Of a DNA stretch of 64,000 nt, positions 1 to 9,302 are shown one piece after another. Source of the stretch: Flagellimonas abyssi (GTDB lineage: Bacteria; Bacteroidota; Bacteroidia; Flavobacteriales; Flavobacteriaceae); the NCBI RefSeq assembly GCF_019457905.1, contig NZ_JAHZSV010000007.1:206173-270172 (forward strand), in the 5' to 3' direction. Numbering within the stretch: position 1 is the first letter of the stretch; each line of letters starts with the position of its first letter. The notes beneath the pieces were generated by a model that did no database searches, was not told where the DNA came from, and was given only the letters and a program-made list of their open reading frames with translations. The position numbers and the translations under genes were made by a program.

Positions 1-1755
1 GAGATGTACGCACGACCTATTTCGGAATATCCTGCCAATACGCATCAGGCAGCGGCCATTATGCTCATGATCCAGAACAATTTGGATCCTGCAGTGGCCC
101 AGCATCCCGAAGAGCTCATTACTTATGGGGGCAATGGCTCAGTATTTCAAAACTGGGCACAGTACCTGCTCACCATGAAATATTTGGCGGAAATAACCGA
201 GGAACAGACCTTGAACATGCATTCTGGGCATCCAATGGGTCTTTTCCCATCATCCAAAGAAGCACCAAGAGTGGTTGTTACCAATGGCATGATGATTCCC
301 AACTATTCCAAACCCGATGATTGGGAACGATTCAACGCACTTGGCGTTACCCAATACGGACAGATGACGGCTGGTTCTTACATGTACATCGGCCCACAGG
401 GAATTGTTCACGGAACCGCCATCACAGTAATGAACGCCTTCCGAAAGGTATTAAAGGCAAACGAATCGCCCGAAGGCAAAATTTTCTTGACTGCTGGATT
501 GGGCGGTATGAGCGGAGCCCAACCCAAAGCCGGAAACATTGCTGGTGGCATCACCATTTGTGCAGAAGTAAACCCCGAAGCTGCCAAAAAACGCCACGAC
601 CAAGGTTGGGTGGATGAATTGTTGGTGGATCTAGATCTGTTGGTGGTTCGCACCAAAGAGGCCGTGGAGAACAAAGAAGTCGTTTCCTTGGCCTACATTG
701 GTAATGTGGTCGATGTTTGGGAACGTTTTTATGAGGAAGATATTTTTATTCATTTAGGTTCCGACCAAACCTCTTTGCACAATCCTTGGGCAGGTGGTTA
801 TTATCCCGTTGCACTTTCTTTTGAAGAATCGAATACCTTAATGGTTAAAAATCCAGATAAATTCAAGAAAAAAGTACAGGAATCGCTTCGGAGACAAATT
901 AACGCCATCAACAAACATACGGCAAAAGGCACCTACTTTTTTGATTACGGAAACGCCTTTTTGTTGGAAGTTTCCCGGGCGGGCGGCGATGTAATGGCCG
1001 AAAACAACATCGACTTCCGATATCCGTCCTATGTCCAAGATATTTTGGGCCCGATGTGTTTTGATTATGGTTTTGGCCCATTCCGATGGGTCTGTACCTC
1101 GGGCAATCCAAAAGACCTTCAAAAAACCGATGCCATTGCCCTTGAGGTAATGAAAAAGATAAAATCCGAAGCACCTGAAGAAATCCAACAGCAAATGCAG
1201 GACAACATCAAATGGATCTCGGAAGCGGAACAAAACAAATTGGTGGTAGGTTCACAGGCTCGAATCCTCTATGCCGATGCCGAGGGACGAAGCAAAATTG
1301 CAGACGCCTTCAACACGGCCATTGCCAAGGGAGAAATCACTGCCCCCGTGGTTTTGGGACGCGACCATCATGATGTTAGTGGTACGGATTCGCCGTTTCG
1401 GGAGACCAGCAATATTTACGACGGTGGCAAGTACACCGCCGATATGGCTATCCAAAATGTAATTGGAGATAGTTTTAGAGGTGCCACTTGGGTTTCCATC
1501 CACAATGGCGGTGGCGTTGGCTGGGGCGAAGTCATCAACGGAGGGTTTGGCATGGTGCTCGATGGTTCCGAAGAGGCGTCAATCAGATTGAAGAAAATGT
1601 TGTTTTTTGATGTCAACAACGGTATTTCCCGCAGGAGTTGGGCCAGGAACAAAGAAGCCCGCTTTGCCATTGAACGAGAAATGGAACGCTCCCCCAATTT
1701 AAAGGTAACTTTGCCTTATCTTGTGGAATCCGATATTTTGGATGACCTATTTTAA
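1..1755 (+). CDS. hutU: Urocanate hydratase (urocanase), 5' end cut off by the window
   Basis: Converts urocanate to imidazolonepropionate, the second step of histidine degradation, in the cytoplasm with tightly bound NAD+. The visible 584 codons match urocanase throughout: a glycine-rich stretch GLGGMSGAQPKAGNIAGG, the catalytic-cysteine region FGPFRWVCTSGNPKDL, and the C-terminal HNGGGVGWGEVINGGFGM segment. The reading frame is open at base 1 and the first ATG (base 4) lies inside the conserved enzyme; bacteroidotal urocanases are about 660 residues, so roughly 80 N-terminal residues lie upstream. The stop is 4 bp before the likely hutG start, so the two form an operon. Identity is very secure; only the start is missing. 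Confidence 0.97.
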   Translation, partial: EMYARPISEYPANTHQAAAIMLMIQNNLDPAVAQHPEELITYGGNGSVFQNWAQYLLTMKYLAEITEEQTLNMHSGHPMGLFPSSKEAPRVVVTNGMMIPNYSKPDDWERFNALGVTQYGQMTAGSYMYIGPQGIVHGTAITVMNAFRKVLKANESPEGKIFLTAGLGGMSGAQPKAGNIAGGITICAEVNPEAAKKRHDQGWVDELLVDLDLLVVRTKEAVENKEVVSLAYIGNVVDVWERFYEEDIFIHLGSDQTSLHNPWAGGYYPVALSFEESNTLMVKNPDKFKKKVQESLRRQINAINKHTAKGTYFFDYGNAFLLEVSRAGGDVMAENNIDFRYPSYVQDILGPMCFDYGFGPFRWVCTSGNPKDLQKTDAIALEVMKKIKSEAPEEIQQQMQDNIKWISEAEQNKLVVGSQARILYADAEGRSKIADAFNTAIAKGEITAPVVLGRDHHDVSGTDSPFRETSNIYDGGKYTADMAIQNVIGDSFRGATWVSIHNGGGVGWGEVINGGFGMVLDGSEEASIRLKKMLFFDVNNGISRRSWARNKEARFAIEREMERSPNLKVTLPYLVESDILDDLF

Positions 1756-1759
1756 TGTG

Positions 1760-2731
1760 ATGAAACACTACGCTCCCCCGAAAAAAGACTTTTGGACAGG
1801 TAGAATCTCCAATAAATGGCTGTATCTGCACGAAAAAGTGCATTGCACCCCATTGGAAGAACTTCCCGAAGCACATAAAAAATCCATTGCCCTTTTGGGC
1901 TATGCCTGCGACGAAGGCGTACGCCGAAACCAAGGCCGTTTGGGTGCCGTAGAAGGTCCAGATGTCATCAAAAGCAATTTTGCCAAAATGCCCAACCATT
2001 TGGGGAGCCATGTGCTGTTACACGATGTAGGTTCAATTACTTGTGCCAATAGCGATATGGAAGCTGCCCAAGAACAACTCTCCCAAGCAGTCAAAACCCT
2101 TTTGGAGAAAAAACAGTTCCCAATTGTTTTGGGTGGTGGGCACGATATGGCCTACGGGCACTTCAACGGCATCAAAACTTATTTGGATGACAAAAAAGAA
2201 GGTCAGACCATCGGCATCATCAATTTTGATGCGCATTTTGATTTGCGGAAAAACACGGAACAGAGCAATTCGGGCACTCCATTTTATCAAATAGCCAAAG
2301 ACTGCGAAAAAAAGGGTATCGATTTTAACTACCTCTGTCTCGGTATCCGAAAAGATGCCAATGATCGAAACCTATTTCAAACGGCAAGGGACCTTGATGT
2401 CATCTATGTGATGAACGACACCTTTCAAATTCCTTTGCTAGAAGAAATCACTACATGGATCAATGCCTTTGCCAAAAATGTGGACCATATTTACGTGACC
2501 ATCGACCTGGATGGTTTTTCATCGGCTTATGCGCCCGGGGTCAGTGCCTCTTCTCCAATGGGCTTTAGCCCATATATGGTTCTGGAATGTTTAAAAACGA
2601 TTATCGGCTCTGGAAAATTGATCAGTATGGACATTGCCGAGATGAATCCCAAGTATGATATTGATGGTCAGACGGCTAAATTGGCCGCTTCGCTGGTACA
2701 CCATGTGGCACATAGTGTTTCTGGAAGTTAA
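1760..2731 (+). CDS. hutG: Formimidoylglutamase (arginase/ureohydrolase family)
   Basis: Hydrolyses N-formimidoyl-L-glutamate to glutamate and formamide, the last step of this histidine pathway. The 323-residue protein has the binuclear manganese site of the ureohydrolase fold: GGGHDMAYGH, NFDAHFDLR and DLDGFSSAYAPGVSA. I place the start at ATG 1760 (MKHYAPPKKDF), 4 bp after the hutU stop; the frame is open upstream through TTG 1721 and ATG 1742, but those would overlap hutU. The tight spacing indicates translational coupling with hutU. Agmatinase is the nearest alternative family, but the hutU neighbour decides for HutG. Confidence 0.93.
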   Translation: MKHYAPPKKDFWTGRISNKWLYLHEKVHCTPLEELPEAHKKSIALLGYACDEGVRRNQGRLGAVEGPDVIKSNFAKMPNHLGSHVLLHDVGSITCANSDMEAAQEQLSQAVKTLLEKKQFPIVLGGGHDMAYGHFNGIKTYLDDKKEGQTIGIINFDAHFDLRKNTEQSNSGTPFYQIAKDCEKKGIDFNYLCLGIRKDANDRNLFQTARDLDVIYVMNDTFQIPLLEEITTWINAFAKNVDHIYVTIDLDGFSSAYAPGVSASSPMGFSPYMVLECLKTIIGSGKLISMDIAEMNPKYDIDGQTAKLAASLVHHVAHSVSGS

Positions 2732-3025
2732 TTTCATTCTCCCCCACAAACAAAAAAAGCCTTCCAAAAGGAAAGCCTTTCATTGGCGAGCATCGGTTTG
2801 ATGCTTCAACCTGATTCCAATCATCGCGACTGGAATCCAACACAACGGAACAAAGATAACAAAGGATTTTGAACTTGCCGTCTTTTCAATAAAAATCAAG
2901 TTAAAATCATCCCCAGAAAACAAGTTTCTTATTCTATTCGGAACATGGCCAATGGATTTAAACGCCTACCTGTCCGTCCGACAGGCGGGTGCTCGGAGAT
3001 GAGACTGTTCGCTTTTGACAAATCA
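2732..3025. other. Intergenic spacer with several small hairpins, no gene
   Basis: No supported ORF lies between the convergent hutG and umuD. I see an A-rich weak hairpin around TTCCAAAAGGAA (2762-2773), a perfect stem AGCATC/GATGCT (2789-2805), a 7-bp stem GATTCCA/TGGAATC (2813-2837), and a GC-richer hairpin CCTGTC/GACAGG (about 2969-2985) resembling the short dispersed palindromes common in Flavobacteriaceae genomes. They may terminate the hut transcript or be 3'-UTR structures; function is unknown. Confidence 0.4.
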
Positions 3026-3475
3026 TCAAACTGCTTTGATCACATAGGTAACCACTCCCCAAATAATCAAGTCGCTTCCGTTAGGTACTTTTATAGGTTT
3101 ATAGCTGTCATTTGCAGGCATTAGGGTAATGGCTTTCTTTTCCATGTGCAACCGTTTTACAGTAAACTCACCATCCAAATAACAAACGGCAATCTTGCCA
3201 TGTTCCGGGTCCAAACTGCGATCTATGACCAAAAGATCCCCATCATCCAGTCCTGCGCCTATCATGGATTCTCCACTCACCCTCGCATAAAAAGTCGCTT
3301 CTTTGTTTTTGATCAAAGTTTTGTCCAAACTGATGCGTTTTTCCTTAAAATCTTCTGCAGGTGAAGGAAACCCTGCGGATACGGTATTTTTGGACAAAGG
3401 CGCACCCTCACTTTGTTCTTCGCTTGGCACATAAAAAGTAAGTGATTCTGTTTCTGGCAATTTTTTGGAAGTCAT
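3026..3475 (-). CDS. umuD: UmuD-like S24 self-cleaving protein (LexA/UmuD family)
   Basis: Partner of the error-prone polymerase UmuC; in the family, autocleavage converts UmuD to UmuD' and activates translesion synthesis. The 149-residue sequence shows the Ala-Gly cleavage site (VSAGFPSP, A34-G35), the catalytic serine in SGESM (S70) and the catalytic lysine in FTVKRL (K107). There is no helix-turn-helix, so it is UmuD-like rather than LexA. Its ATG overlaps the umuC stop in an ATGA motif (bases 3472-3475), so it is translated after umuC. The umuC-then-umuD order is the reverse of the E. coli one. Confidence 0.92.
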   Translation of the reverse strand: MTSKKLPETESLTFYVPSEEQSEGAPLSKNTVSAGFPSPAEDFKEKRISLDKTLIKNKEATFYARVSGESMIGAGLDDGDLLVIDRSLDPEHGKIAVCYLDGEFTVKRLHMEKKAITLMPANDSYKPIKVPNGSDLIIWGVVTYVIKAV

Positions 3476-4731
3476 TTTACTTTAATGATGTCATTAATAT
3501 TTGTGGTGTATTTAGGTGAAAGATGTTTTTGGCGCATCTTCCAGGTCCTTTCCAAATCTTGATTGGCAATTTTCATTTTTTGGATGCCATACTTGTCATT
3601 AATACCATCCATAACTTTCATGAGTTTATGGTGTTTTGGATTTTCGGACAGGAACAAGTCTAATTGCTTCTCATTGGTAGGCACCAGCCCAGACACAATG
3701 ACTCCCGCCCTTTTATACTTGATTCCAGGTTTGAAAAGTGCTACGGCTGCTTTAACCGCATAGTTACTGATAGTGAGGCTTGAATCCGTAGCATAGGGCA
3801 ACGTAACAATAAGACTGCTCTTATCTTGTGGTTCGTTCTTTTTATGCCTGTCACTTCTTAAAAGCACCACCAAATAGTTACAACTGCTTCCTTGGTTCCT
3901 CAATTTTTCGGCACAACTGGTCGCAAAGGTGGACACCCTCTCTTTGATGTTCTCAATATCGGAATAAGTGCTTTCAAAGCTCCGTGTGGTAGCTATGGCT
4001 TTTTTGTCACGGGTATCATCGTCCAAATCCAACGTTGGAATACCTTCCAGATCTTTTTTTAATCGAAGACCTATTATAGCCATTTGTTTACGCACCCATT
4101 CATCCGATAATTGGGTAAAGTCATAAGCTGTTTTTATATTTTTGGTCTGGAGCCGTTTCTGGTTTCCTCTCCCTATCCCCCAAACGCTTTCAATCTTGGT
4201 CCATTTTAAGGCCTTGATTCTTCTCTCATCAGAATCGATAACGTACACTCCCCCTGTTCGCGTCTTTAATTTTTTGGCAATCTTATTGGCTACTTTAGCC
4301 AATCCCTTTGTGGGCGCTATACCAATGCTTATGGGAATTCCTGTACATTTTTGAACTGTTCGTTGTATCTCCCGTCCATAAATATTAAAATCATAACTTT
4401 TGAAACCATCAAACTTTAAAAAAGCTTCATCTACACTGTACACTTCCATATTGGGGGTGAATGTTCCCAGAATATTCATGACCCTCGTACTCATATCGCC
4501 ATACAAAGGGTAATTGGATGAAAACACTTTGATGCCATTTTCCTTACAAAATTGTCTGTACTTAAACTCTGGGGCGCCCATGGGCAATCCGAGTTCCTTT
4601 GCTTCATCACTTCGCGAGATAAAACAGCCATCGTTGTTGGATAGGATACCCACAGGAACATTATTGAACTGGGGCTGAAACGCCCGTTCACATGAGGCAT
4701 AAAAGTTATTGCAATCTACAAGGGCGAACAT
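3472..4731 (-). CDS. umuC: Y-family DNA polymerase V catalytic subunit
   Basis: Translesion DNA polymerase acting on damaged template, with UmuD' as partner. The 419-residue protein begins with the metal-binding motif MFALVDCNNFYASCE (D6) and has the second carboxylate pair in VYSVDEAFLKF (D101-E102), followed by the helix-hairpin-helix region (KIESVWGIGRGNQKRL) and the C-terminal little-finger domain, typical of full-length UmuC. It is the first gene of a two-gene minus-strand operon with umuD (4-bp overlap). A TACCTTTG -7 element lies about 65 bp upstream of the ATG. Confidence 0.94.
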   Translation of the reverse strand: MFALVDCNNFYASCERAFQPQFNNVPVGILSNNDGCFISRSDEAKELGLPMGAPEFKYRQFCKENGIKVFSSNYPLYGDMSTRVMNILGTFTPNMEVYSVDEAFLKFDGFKSYDFNIYGREIQRTVQKCTGIPISIGIAPTKGLAKVANKIAKKLKTRTGGVYVIDSDERRIKALKWTKIESVWGIGRGNQKRLQTKNIKTAYDFTQLSDEWVRKQMAIIGLRLKKDLEGIPTLDLDDDTRDKKAIATTRSFESTYSDIENIKERVSTFATSCAEKLRNQGSSCNYLVVLLRSDRHKKNEPQDKSSLIVTLPYATDSSLTISNYAVKAAVALFKPGIKYKRAGVIVSGLVPTNEKQLDLFLSENPKHHKLMKVMDGINDKYGIQKMKIANQDLERTWKMRQKHLSPKYTTNINDIIKVK

Positions 4732-4795
4732 GCTTTTTAAAATACTCGATTTTTGCTAAATTACATAGGAAATTCATTGTAATTCCATTTCGAGT

Positions 4796-4830
4796 CAAAG
4801 GTAATTGCGTTCAGTATAAAATGACTCAAA
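4796..4830 (-). promoter_or_regulatory. Predicted umuCD promoter
   Basis: Read on the minus strand, TACCTTTG (4803-4796) exactly matches the Bacteroidota TAnnTTTG -7 element, with TTTG (4830-4827) upstream as a -33 candidate. The 23-bp spacer is a little longer than usual. No clear SOS box was recognised. Confidence 0.4.
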
Positions 4831-4876
4831 GTCTTGGGGAAAAGAATTATGCCAGCCCAAAATGCTAAATTAGACT

Positions 4877-7177
4877 ATGCAAAAAGAGATAAAACGAAAC
4901 ATTTCCCTAACTGGAGACATCAAATTTACTGGCCTTCGCCTAAAAGAACCCATGCAAACCGCAGCAGGTTTTTTAGGTATTAAAGAAGCGCTACGACATA
5001 GCTTGAAGGAAATGGGAATTGTCAACTCCATGCGTAGCTTGCTGGAAATGAACCAAGAGGACGGTTTTCGTTGTCCCAGTTGCGCTTGGCCCGTTCCCGA
5101 GCATCCCTCCAAAATTGCAGAGTATTGTGAGAATGGGGCAAAAGCCTTGGCCGATGAAGCAACTAGAAATCATATTGGAGCAGATTTTTTTTCAGAACAC
5201 TCGGTGGAGGAACTTTCCAGATTGAGTGATTTTGAACTAAATAAACTAGGACGCATTGTAGAACCGATGGTTCTAAAGCCAAACAGTATTCACTATGAGC
5301 CCATCACTTGGCAAGATGCGTTTGAATTGATTTCGGATGAACTGCACCAATTACAAGACCCTAACGAGGCCATTTTTTATACTTCGGGCCGATCTAGCAA
5401 CGAAGCCGCCTATCTCTATGGCATGTTTGCACGCGCTTTTGGCACCAACAATATGCCGGATTGCTCCAATATGTGCCATGAATCATCGGGCGTGGCACTT
5501 TCGGAGACTATGGGAATTGGGAAGGGGTCCGTAAAATTGGACGATTTATATGGTGCAGAAGTCATCTTGGTGGTAGGGCAAAACCCAGGCACGAATCATC
5601 CGAGGATGTTGTCGGCACTGGAAAAATGTAAACAAAATGGCGGTAAAATCATCAGTATAAATCCCCTTGCCGAGACGGGAATGGTCAACTTTAAAAATCC
5701 CCAAAGCGTTTCGGACATGTTGGGGAACGGACAGGCCATGGCCGATGTTCATCTGCCTGTAAAAATCAACGAAGATGTAGCCTTGGCCAAATTGATCTTG
5801 AAAAAATTAGTGGCACTTGATGCCAAAAATTCCAATGTGCTCGACCATGAGTTTATTGTGGAATACGTGGACGGTTATGATGATTTGTTGAAGGATTTGG
5901 AAAGCTACGATACGGAAAGCCTTCAAAAAAGATGCGGGGTGTACATGCGAAAAATTGATCAGGTTGTACAGGTGTTGGCCGAAAATTCAAAAATCGTGAT
6001 TTGCTGGGCCATGGGCATTACCCAACATAAAAATGCGGTGGACTGTATTAAGGAATATGTAAATATTTTGTTGCTGAAGGGAGCCGTTGGAAAACCGTTT
6101 GCAGGAACTTGTCCCGTGCGGGGCCACAGTAATGTACAGGGAGATCGCTCGGTGGGCATTATGCACTATGTGAACAAAACCTTGAACGAAAATATACAGA
6201 AGCACCTCAATTTTGACCCACCTACCGAAAAAGGATACGATACGGTGGAGGCCATCAAGGCCATGTACGAGAAAAAGGCCAAGGTCTTTGTCTGCTTGGG
6301 AGGAAATTTTGTAATGGCAGCCTCGGACACCCAATATACAGCCGAAGCGGTTCAAAATTGTGACCTTACCGTACAAATCAGCACCAAACTGAACCGAAGT
6401 CATTTAGTGACGGGCAAAACTGCATTGTTATTGCCCACTTTTGGGCGTTCTGAAAAAGATGAAAAGAATGGGGAGCTTCAATTTTTGACCATGGAAAGCA
6501 GTACGGGAAAGGTAAGGCAGAGCAAAGGACTCCTAAAACCTGCTTCCGAGCACATCAAAAGTGAGCCAGAGATTATTTCTTTATTGGCCCACACTTATTT
6601 TAGGGGAAACCATTCCATGAACTGGTACGAACTTGGACAAGATTACAATTTGATTCGGGAATTGATAGACAAAACCGTGAAGGGGTTCGAGAATACCAGC
6701 GAAGCGTCCAAAGGATTTGGCTATTATCTGCCCAACAATGTCCGTACGCGTGATTTTAGGATGCTACCCAATGGAATGGCACAATTGTCCATCACCCCAT
6801 TGCCCGACCATCAATTGCAAGCTGATGAGTTATTGCTGATGACCATTCGCTCGCATGACCAGTTCAATACCACCATTTATGGATTGAACGACCGTTACCG
6901 CGGCATTCACAACGAGCGACGTGTTGTTTTTATGAATGCAGAGGATATGGCTGAAAAGGGACTAACCCAACTGGATGTGGTCCATTTGCATAGCAATTAT
7001 GATGACATCCGAAGAACGGCAGAAAAGTTTATCGTGGTTCCCTATGAAATTCCGAAGGGCAATATGGCCGCTTATTTTCCTGAGACAAACATGTTGGTGC
7101 CCCACAATCAATTTGCGGACAAGAGCCAAACGCCCATTAGCAAATCCATTAAAGTTACCGTAGAAAAAGCTTCGTAA
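4877..7177 (+). CDS. FdhF/YdeP-family molybdopterin oxidoreductase
   Basis: A 766-residue molybdopterin-dependent oxidoreductase of the formate-dehydrogenase-H-like/YdeP branch. The N-terminus carries CPSCAW (C66, C69), a reduced cysteine motif rather than a full N-terminal iron-sulfur cluster. The molybdenum-ligand region is DCSNMCHESSGVAL near residue 200, with cysteine rather than selenocysteine. GQNPGTNHPRML and GTCPVRGHSNVQGDR are further family signatures. The C-terminal MGD-binding domain follows, with SHDQFNTTIYGLNDRYRG. No signal peptide is visible, so it should be cytoplasmic. Substrate is unknown; in E. coli YdeP is linked to acid resistance, and a formate-type role is possible but unproven. 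It stands alone, convergent with the next gene with 4 bp between stops. Confidence 0.88.
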   Translation: MQKEIKRNISLTGDIKFTGLRLKEPMQTAAGFLGIKEALRHSLKEMGIVNSMRSLLEMNQEDGFRCPSCAWPVPEHPSKIAEYCENGAKALADEATRNHIGADFFSEHSVEELSRLSDFELNKLGRIVEPMVLKPNSIHYEPITWQDAFELISDELHQLQDPNEAIFYTSGRSSNEAAYLYGMFARAFGTNNMPDCSNMCHESSGVALSETMGIGKGSVKLDDLYGAEVILVVGQNPGTNHPRMLSALEKCKQNGGKIISINPLAETGMVNFKNPQSVSDMLGNGQAMADVHLPVKINEDVALAKLILKKLVALDAKNSNVLDHEFIVEYVDGYDDLLKDLESYDTESLQKRCGVYMRKIDQVVQVLAENSKIVICWAMGITQHKNAVDCIKEYVNILLLKGAVGKPFAGTCPVRGHSNVQGDRSVGIMHYVNKTLNENIQKHLNFDPPTEKGYDTVEAIKAMYEKKAKVFVCLGGNFVMAASDTQYTAEAVQNCDLTVQISTKLNRSHLVTGKTALLLPTFGRSEKDEKNGELQFLTMESSTGKVRQSKGLLKPASEHIKSEPEIISLLAHTYFRGNHSMNWYELGQDYNLIRELIDKTVKGFENTSEASKGFGYYLPNNVRTRDFRMLPNGMAQLSITPLPDHQLQADELLLMTIRSHDQFNTTIYGLNDRYRGIHNERRVVFMNAEDMAEKGLTQLDVVHLHSNYDDIRRTAEKFIVVPYEIPKGNMAAYFPETNMLVPHNQFADKSQTPISKSIKVTVEKAS

Positions 7178-7181
7178 TGTA

Positions 7182-8360
7182 TTATTTGAAGGCCTGAATA
7201 CCCGTAATATCGGCTCCCGTAATCAACAAGTGGATATCGTGGGTACCTTCATAAGTGATTACACTTTCCAGGTTCATCATGTGGCGCATAATGCTGTACT
7301 CCCCAGTGATGCCCATTCCGCCCAAAACTTGTCTTGCTTCGCGAGCGATTTTTATCGCCATCTCCACATTGTTCCGTTTGGCCATGGAAATCTGGGCCGT
7401 AGTTGCCTTGCCCTCGTTCTTTAACTGTCCCAAACGAAAAGCCAACAACTGGGCCTTGGTAATCTCTGTGATCATTTCGGCCAATTTCTTTTGCTGAAGT
7501 TGGTATGCGGCAATAGGTTTTCCAAACTGTTCGCGCTCCTTGGCGTAACGGAGTGCGGTATCGTAGCAGTCCATGGCTGCTCCAATGGCTCCCCAGGCAA
7601 TGCCGTAGCGCGCAGAATCCAAACAACCCAATGGTGCTCCAAGTCCACTTTTACCAGGTAAAAGATTCTCTTTTGGCACTTTCACATTATCAAAAATAAG
7701 CTCACCAGTAGCTGATGCCCTTAACGACCATTTGTTGTGGGTCTCTGGTGTGGAAAAGCCTTCCATGCCACGCTCCACAATAAGCCCATGGATTCGGCCC
7801 TCTTCATTTTTGGCCCAAACAACCGCAATATCGGCAAATGGTGAGTTGGAAATCCACAGTTTGGCACCATTGAGTAGGTAATGGTCACCTGCATCCTTGA
7901 ATTTGGTTTCCATACCGCCAGGGTTAGATCCGTGGTTGGGCTCGGTGAGTCCAAAACAGCCCATCCACTCCCCTGTTGCCAACTTTGGAAGATATTTTTT
8001 ACGCTGTTCTTCGTTCCCGTATGCAAAAATCGGATACATTACCAAGGAAGACTGAACGGACGCAGTTGAACGAACCCCGCTATCGCCACGCTCTATCTCT
8101 TGCATGATCAAACCATAACTGATTTGGTCCAACCCTGCGCCACCGTATTCTTCAGGGATGTAGGGACCAAAAGCACCAATTTCGGCCAACCCTTCAATAA
8201 TCTGTTCAGGGAACTCTGCTTTTTGGGCATATTCTTCAATGATCGGGGATATATCGCGCTTTACCCATTGGCGGGCAGCATCACGGACCAGTTTATGCTC
8301 CTCCGAAAGTAAATCGTCTAAGTTGTAGTAATCCGGGGCTTCAAATAAGTCGGGCTTCAT
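7182..8360 (-). CDS. gcdH: Acyl-CoA dehydrogenase, glutaryl-CoA dehydrogenase type
   Basis: FAD-dependent enzyme predicted to convert glutaryl-CoA to crotonyl-CoA in lysine/tryptophan catabolism. The 392-residue protein has the acyl-CoA dehydrogenase N-terminal helices, the FAD-contact segment GCFGLTEPNHGSNPGG, the C-terminal QFGKPIAAYQLQQ and RQVLGGMGITGEYS motifs, and the catalytic glutamate in VITYEGTHDIHLL near the C-terminus. The EGTHDIH ending followed by TGIQAF is characteristic of glutaryl-CoA dehydrogenases rather than short-chain enzymes. It lies 43 bp downstream of trmN6 on the same strand; no functional link is evident. Confidence 0.88.
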   Translation of the reverse strand: MKPDLFEAPDYYNLDDLLSEEHKLVRDAARQWVKRDISPIIEEYAQKAEFPEQIIEGLAEIGAFGPYIPEEYGGAGLDQISYGLIMQEIERGDSGVRSTASVQSSLVMYPIFAYGNEEQRKKYLPKLATGEWMGCFGLTEPNHGSNPGGMETKFKDAGDHYLLNGAKLWISNSPFADIAVVWAKNEEGRIHGLIVERGMEGFSTPETHNKWSLRASATGELIFDNVKVPKENLLPGKSGLGAPLGCLDSARYGIAWGAIGAAMDCYDTALRYAKEREQFGKPIAAYQLQQKKLAEMITEITKAQLLAFRLGQLKNEGKATTAQISMAKRNNVEMAIKIAREARQVLGGMGITGEYSIMRHMMNLESVITYEGTHDIHLLITGADITGIQAFK

Positions 8361-8403
8361 TCAGAATAAATTTTAGTAAATATAACATTTCATCGGCTCA
8401 TTG

Positions 8404-9114
8404 TTACATTTTCAAATAAAATGCTTGGGTCAATTTTATGTATGCTTCGGTGTATTGGTGCCGTTCTTTTTCGATTGTCAAGGTATCGATATTGGTTTGA
8501 TCATCAAAAAAACTGAACTCCATTAAACTTCTTTTAAAATCTGAATCTGGATTTCCTTTTACCCTTGTGATCCTATTTGGAAACAATCCCACACGTTTGG
8601 CCAGTTCAACAAAACTTTCTTCTTCTTTAAAAGGAACGATAACTGCAAAAGTTCCTTTTTCCGTCAAAAATTGGGGTACGCCTTGAAGCAATTCATCAAA
8701 GGGCAAGGAACTGTTTTGTCGCGCAGTGTCTCTGGATGTATCGCCACTCGTAACATCTTCGGCGTAAAATGGCGGGTTGGAAACAATCAAGTCGTACTTG
8801 TCATCCATTTCGCCCACAAACTCATCAAAGCCTGCATGGTAACAGAATAGCCTATCTCCCCACGGCGATGCCTCAAAATTGGCAACACATTGCTCGTAGG
8901 CGGCATCATCCAACTCAATGGCATCTATGGTTTCGGCAGACGAACGCTGTGCAAGTTGCAAAGCAATGAGGCCGGTTCCTGCACCAATATCCAAAATGGA
9001 TTCCGGTTGATTTGCCAATGACGCCCAAGCACCTAATAAAACGCCATCGGTGCCCACCTTCATGGCACATTGGTCTTGATGGATGGTAAATTCTTTGAAT
9101 TTGAATGGTTTCAT
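8404..9114 (-). CDS. trmN6: tRNA1(Val) (adenine37-N6)-methyltransferase
   Basis: SAM-dependent methyltransferase of the YfiC/TrmN6 family, which methylates A37 of tRNA-Val in E. coli. The 236-residue protein has SAM motif I (LDIGAGTGLIALQLAQ) and the adenine-N6 catalytic motif SNPPFY. It begins with MKPFKFKEFTIHQDQCAMKVGTDG, the conserved start of this family (residues K-V-G-T-D-G included). Cytosolic, stand-alone. Upstream and divergent lies the outer-membrane barrel gene with its LytTR-type operator. Confidence 0.9.
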   Translation of the reverse strand: MKPFKFKEFTIHQDQCAMKVGTDGVLLGAWASLANQPESILDIGAGTGLIALQLAQRSSAETIDAIELDDAAYEQCVANFEASPWGDRLFCYHAGFDEFVGEMDDKYDLIVSNPPFYAEDVTSGDTSRDTARQNSSLPFDELLQGVPQFLTEKGTFAVIVPFKEEESFVELAKRVGLFPNRITRVKGNPDSDFKRSLMEFSFFDDQTNIDTLTIEKERHQYTEAYIKLTQAFYLKM

Positions 9115-9162
9115 TGCATCAAAGATAAGGTAATCCGTGTGCTCGATTTTGAAATATCAATT

Positions 9163-9204
9163 GAAACAGGGCATCCGTTGGTTCAAACAGGGCATCCGTT
9201 AATT
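9163..9204 (+). promoter_or_regulatory. Tandem LytTR-type binding boxes
   Basis: Two near-identical 21-bp units (9163-9183 and 9184-9204) each contain a 9-mer, TCCGTTGGT (9174-9182) and TCCGTTAAT (9195-9203), fitting the published LytTR-domain direct-repeat consensus [TA][AC][CA]GTTN[AG][TG]. The 21-bp period places both on one DNA face. They lie about 100 bp upstream of the barrel gene at 9303. A related pair occurs at 30467-30497 next to a LytTR gene. A perfect small palindrome TGGGGA-TAT-TCCCCA (9251-9265) lies in the likely 5' UTR. Confidence 0.55.
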
Positions 9205-9302
9205 ACTTTCCTAAAGGTGGCACCAATATGCTTAATTCGCCATCAAATTCTGGGGATATTCCCCAATAAAATTATTACCAAATTATCTAAACTTTAATCA
9301 TT

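Noticed and set aside
838..1697. Minus-strand open frames inside hutU
   Set aside because: The urocanase frame is conserved throughout; the antisense frames have no domain.
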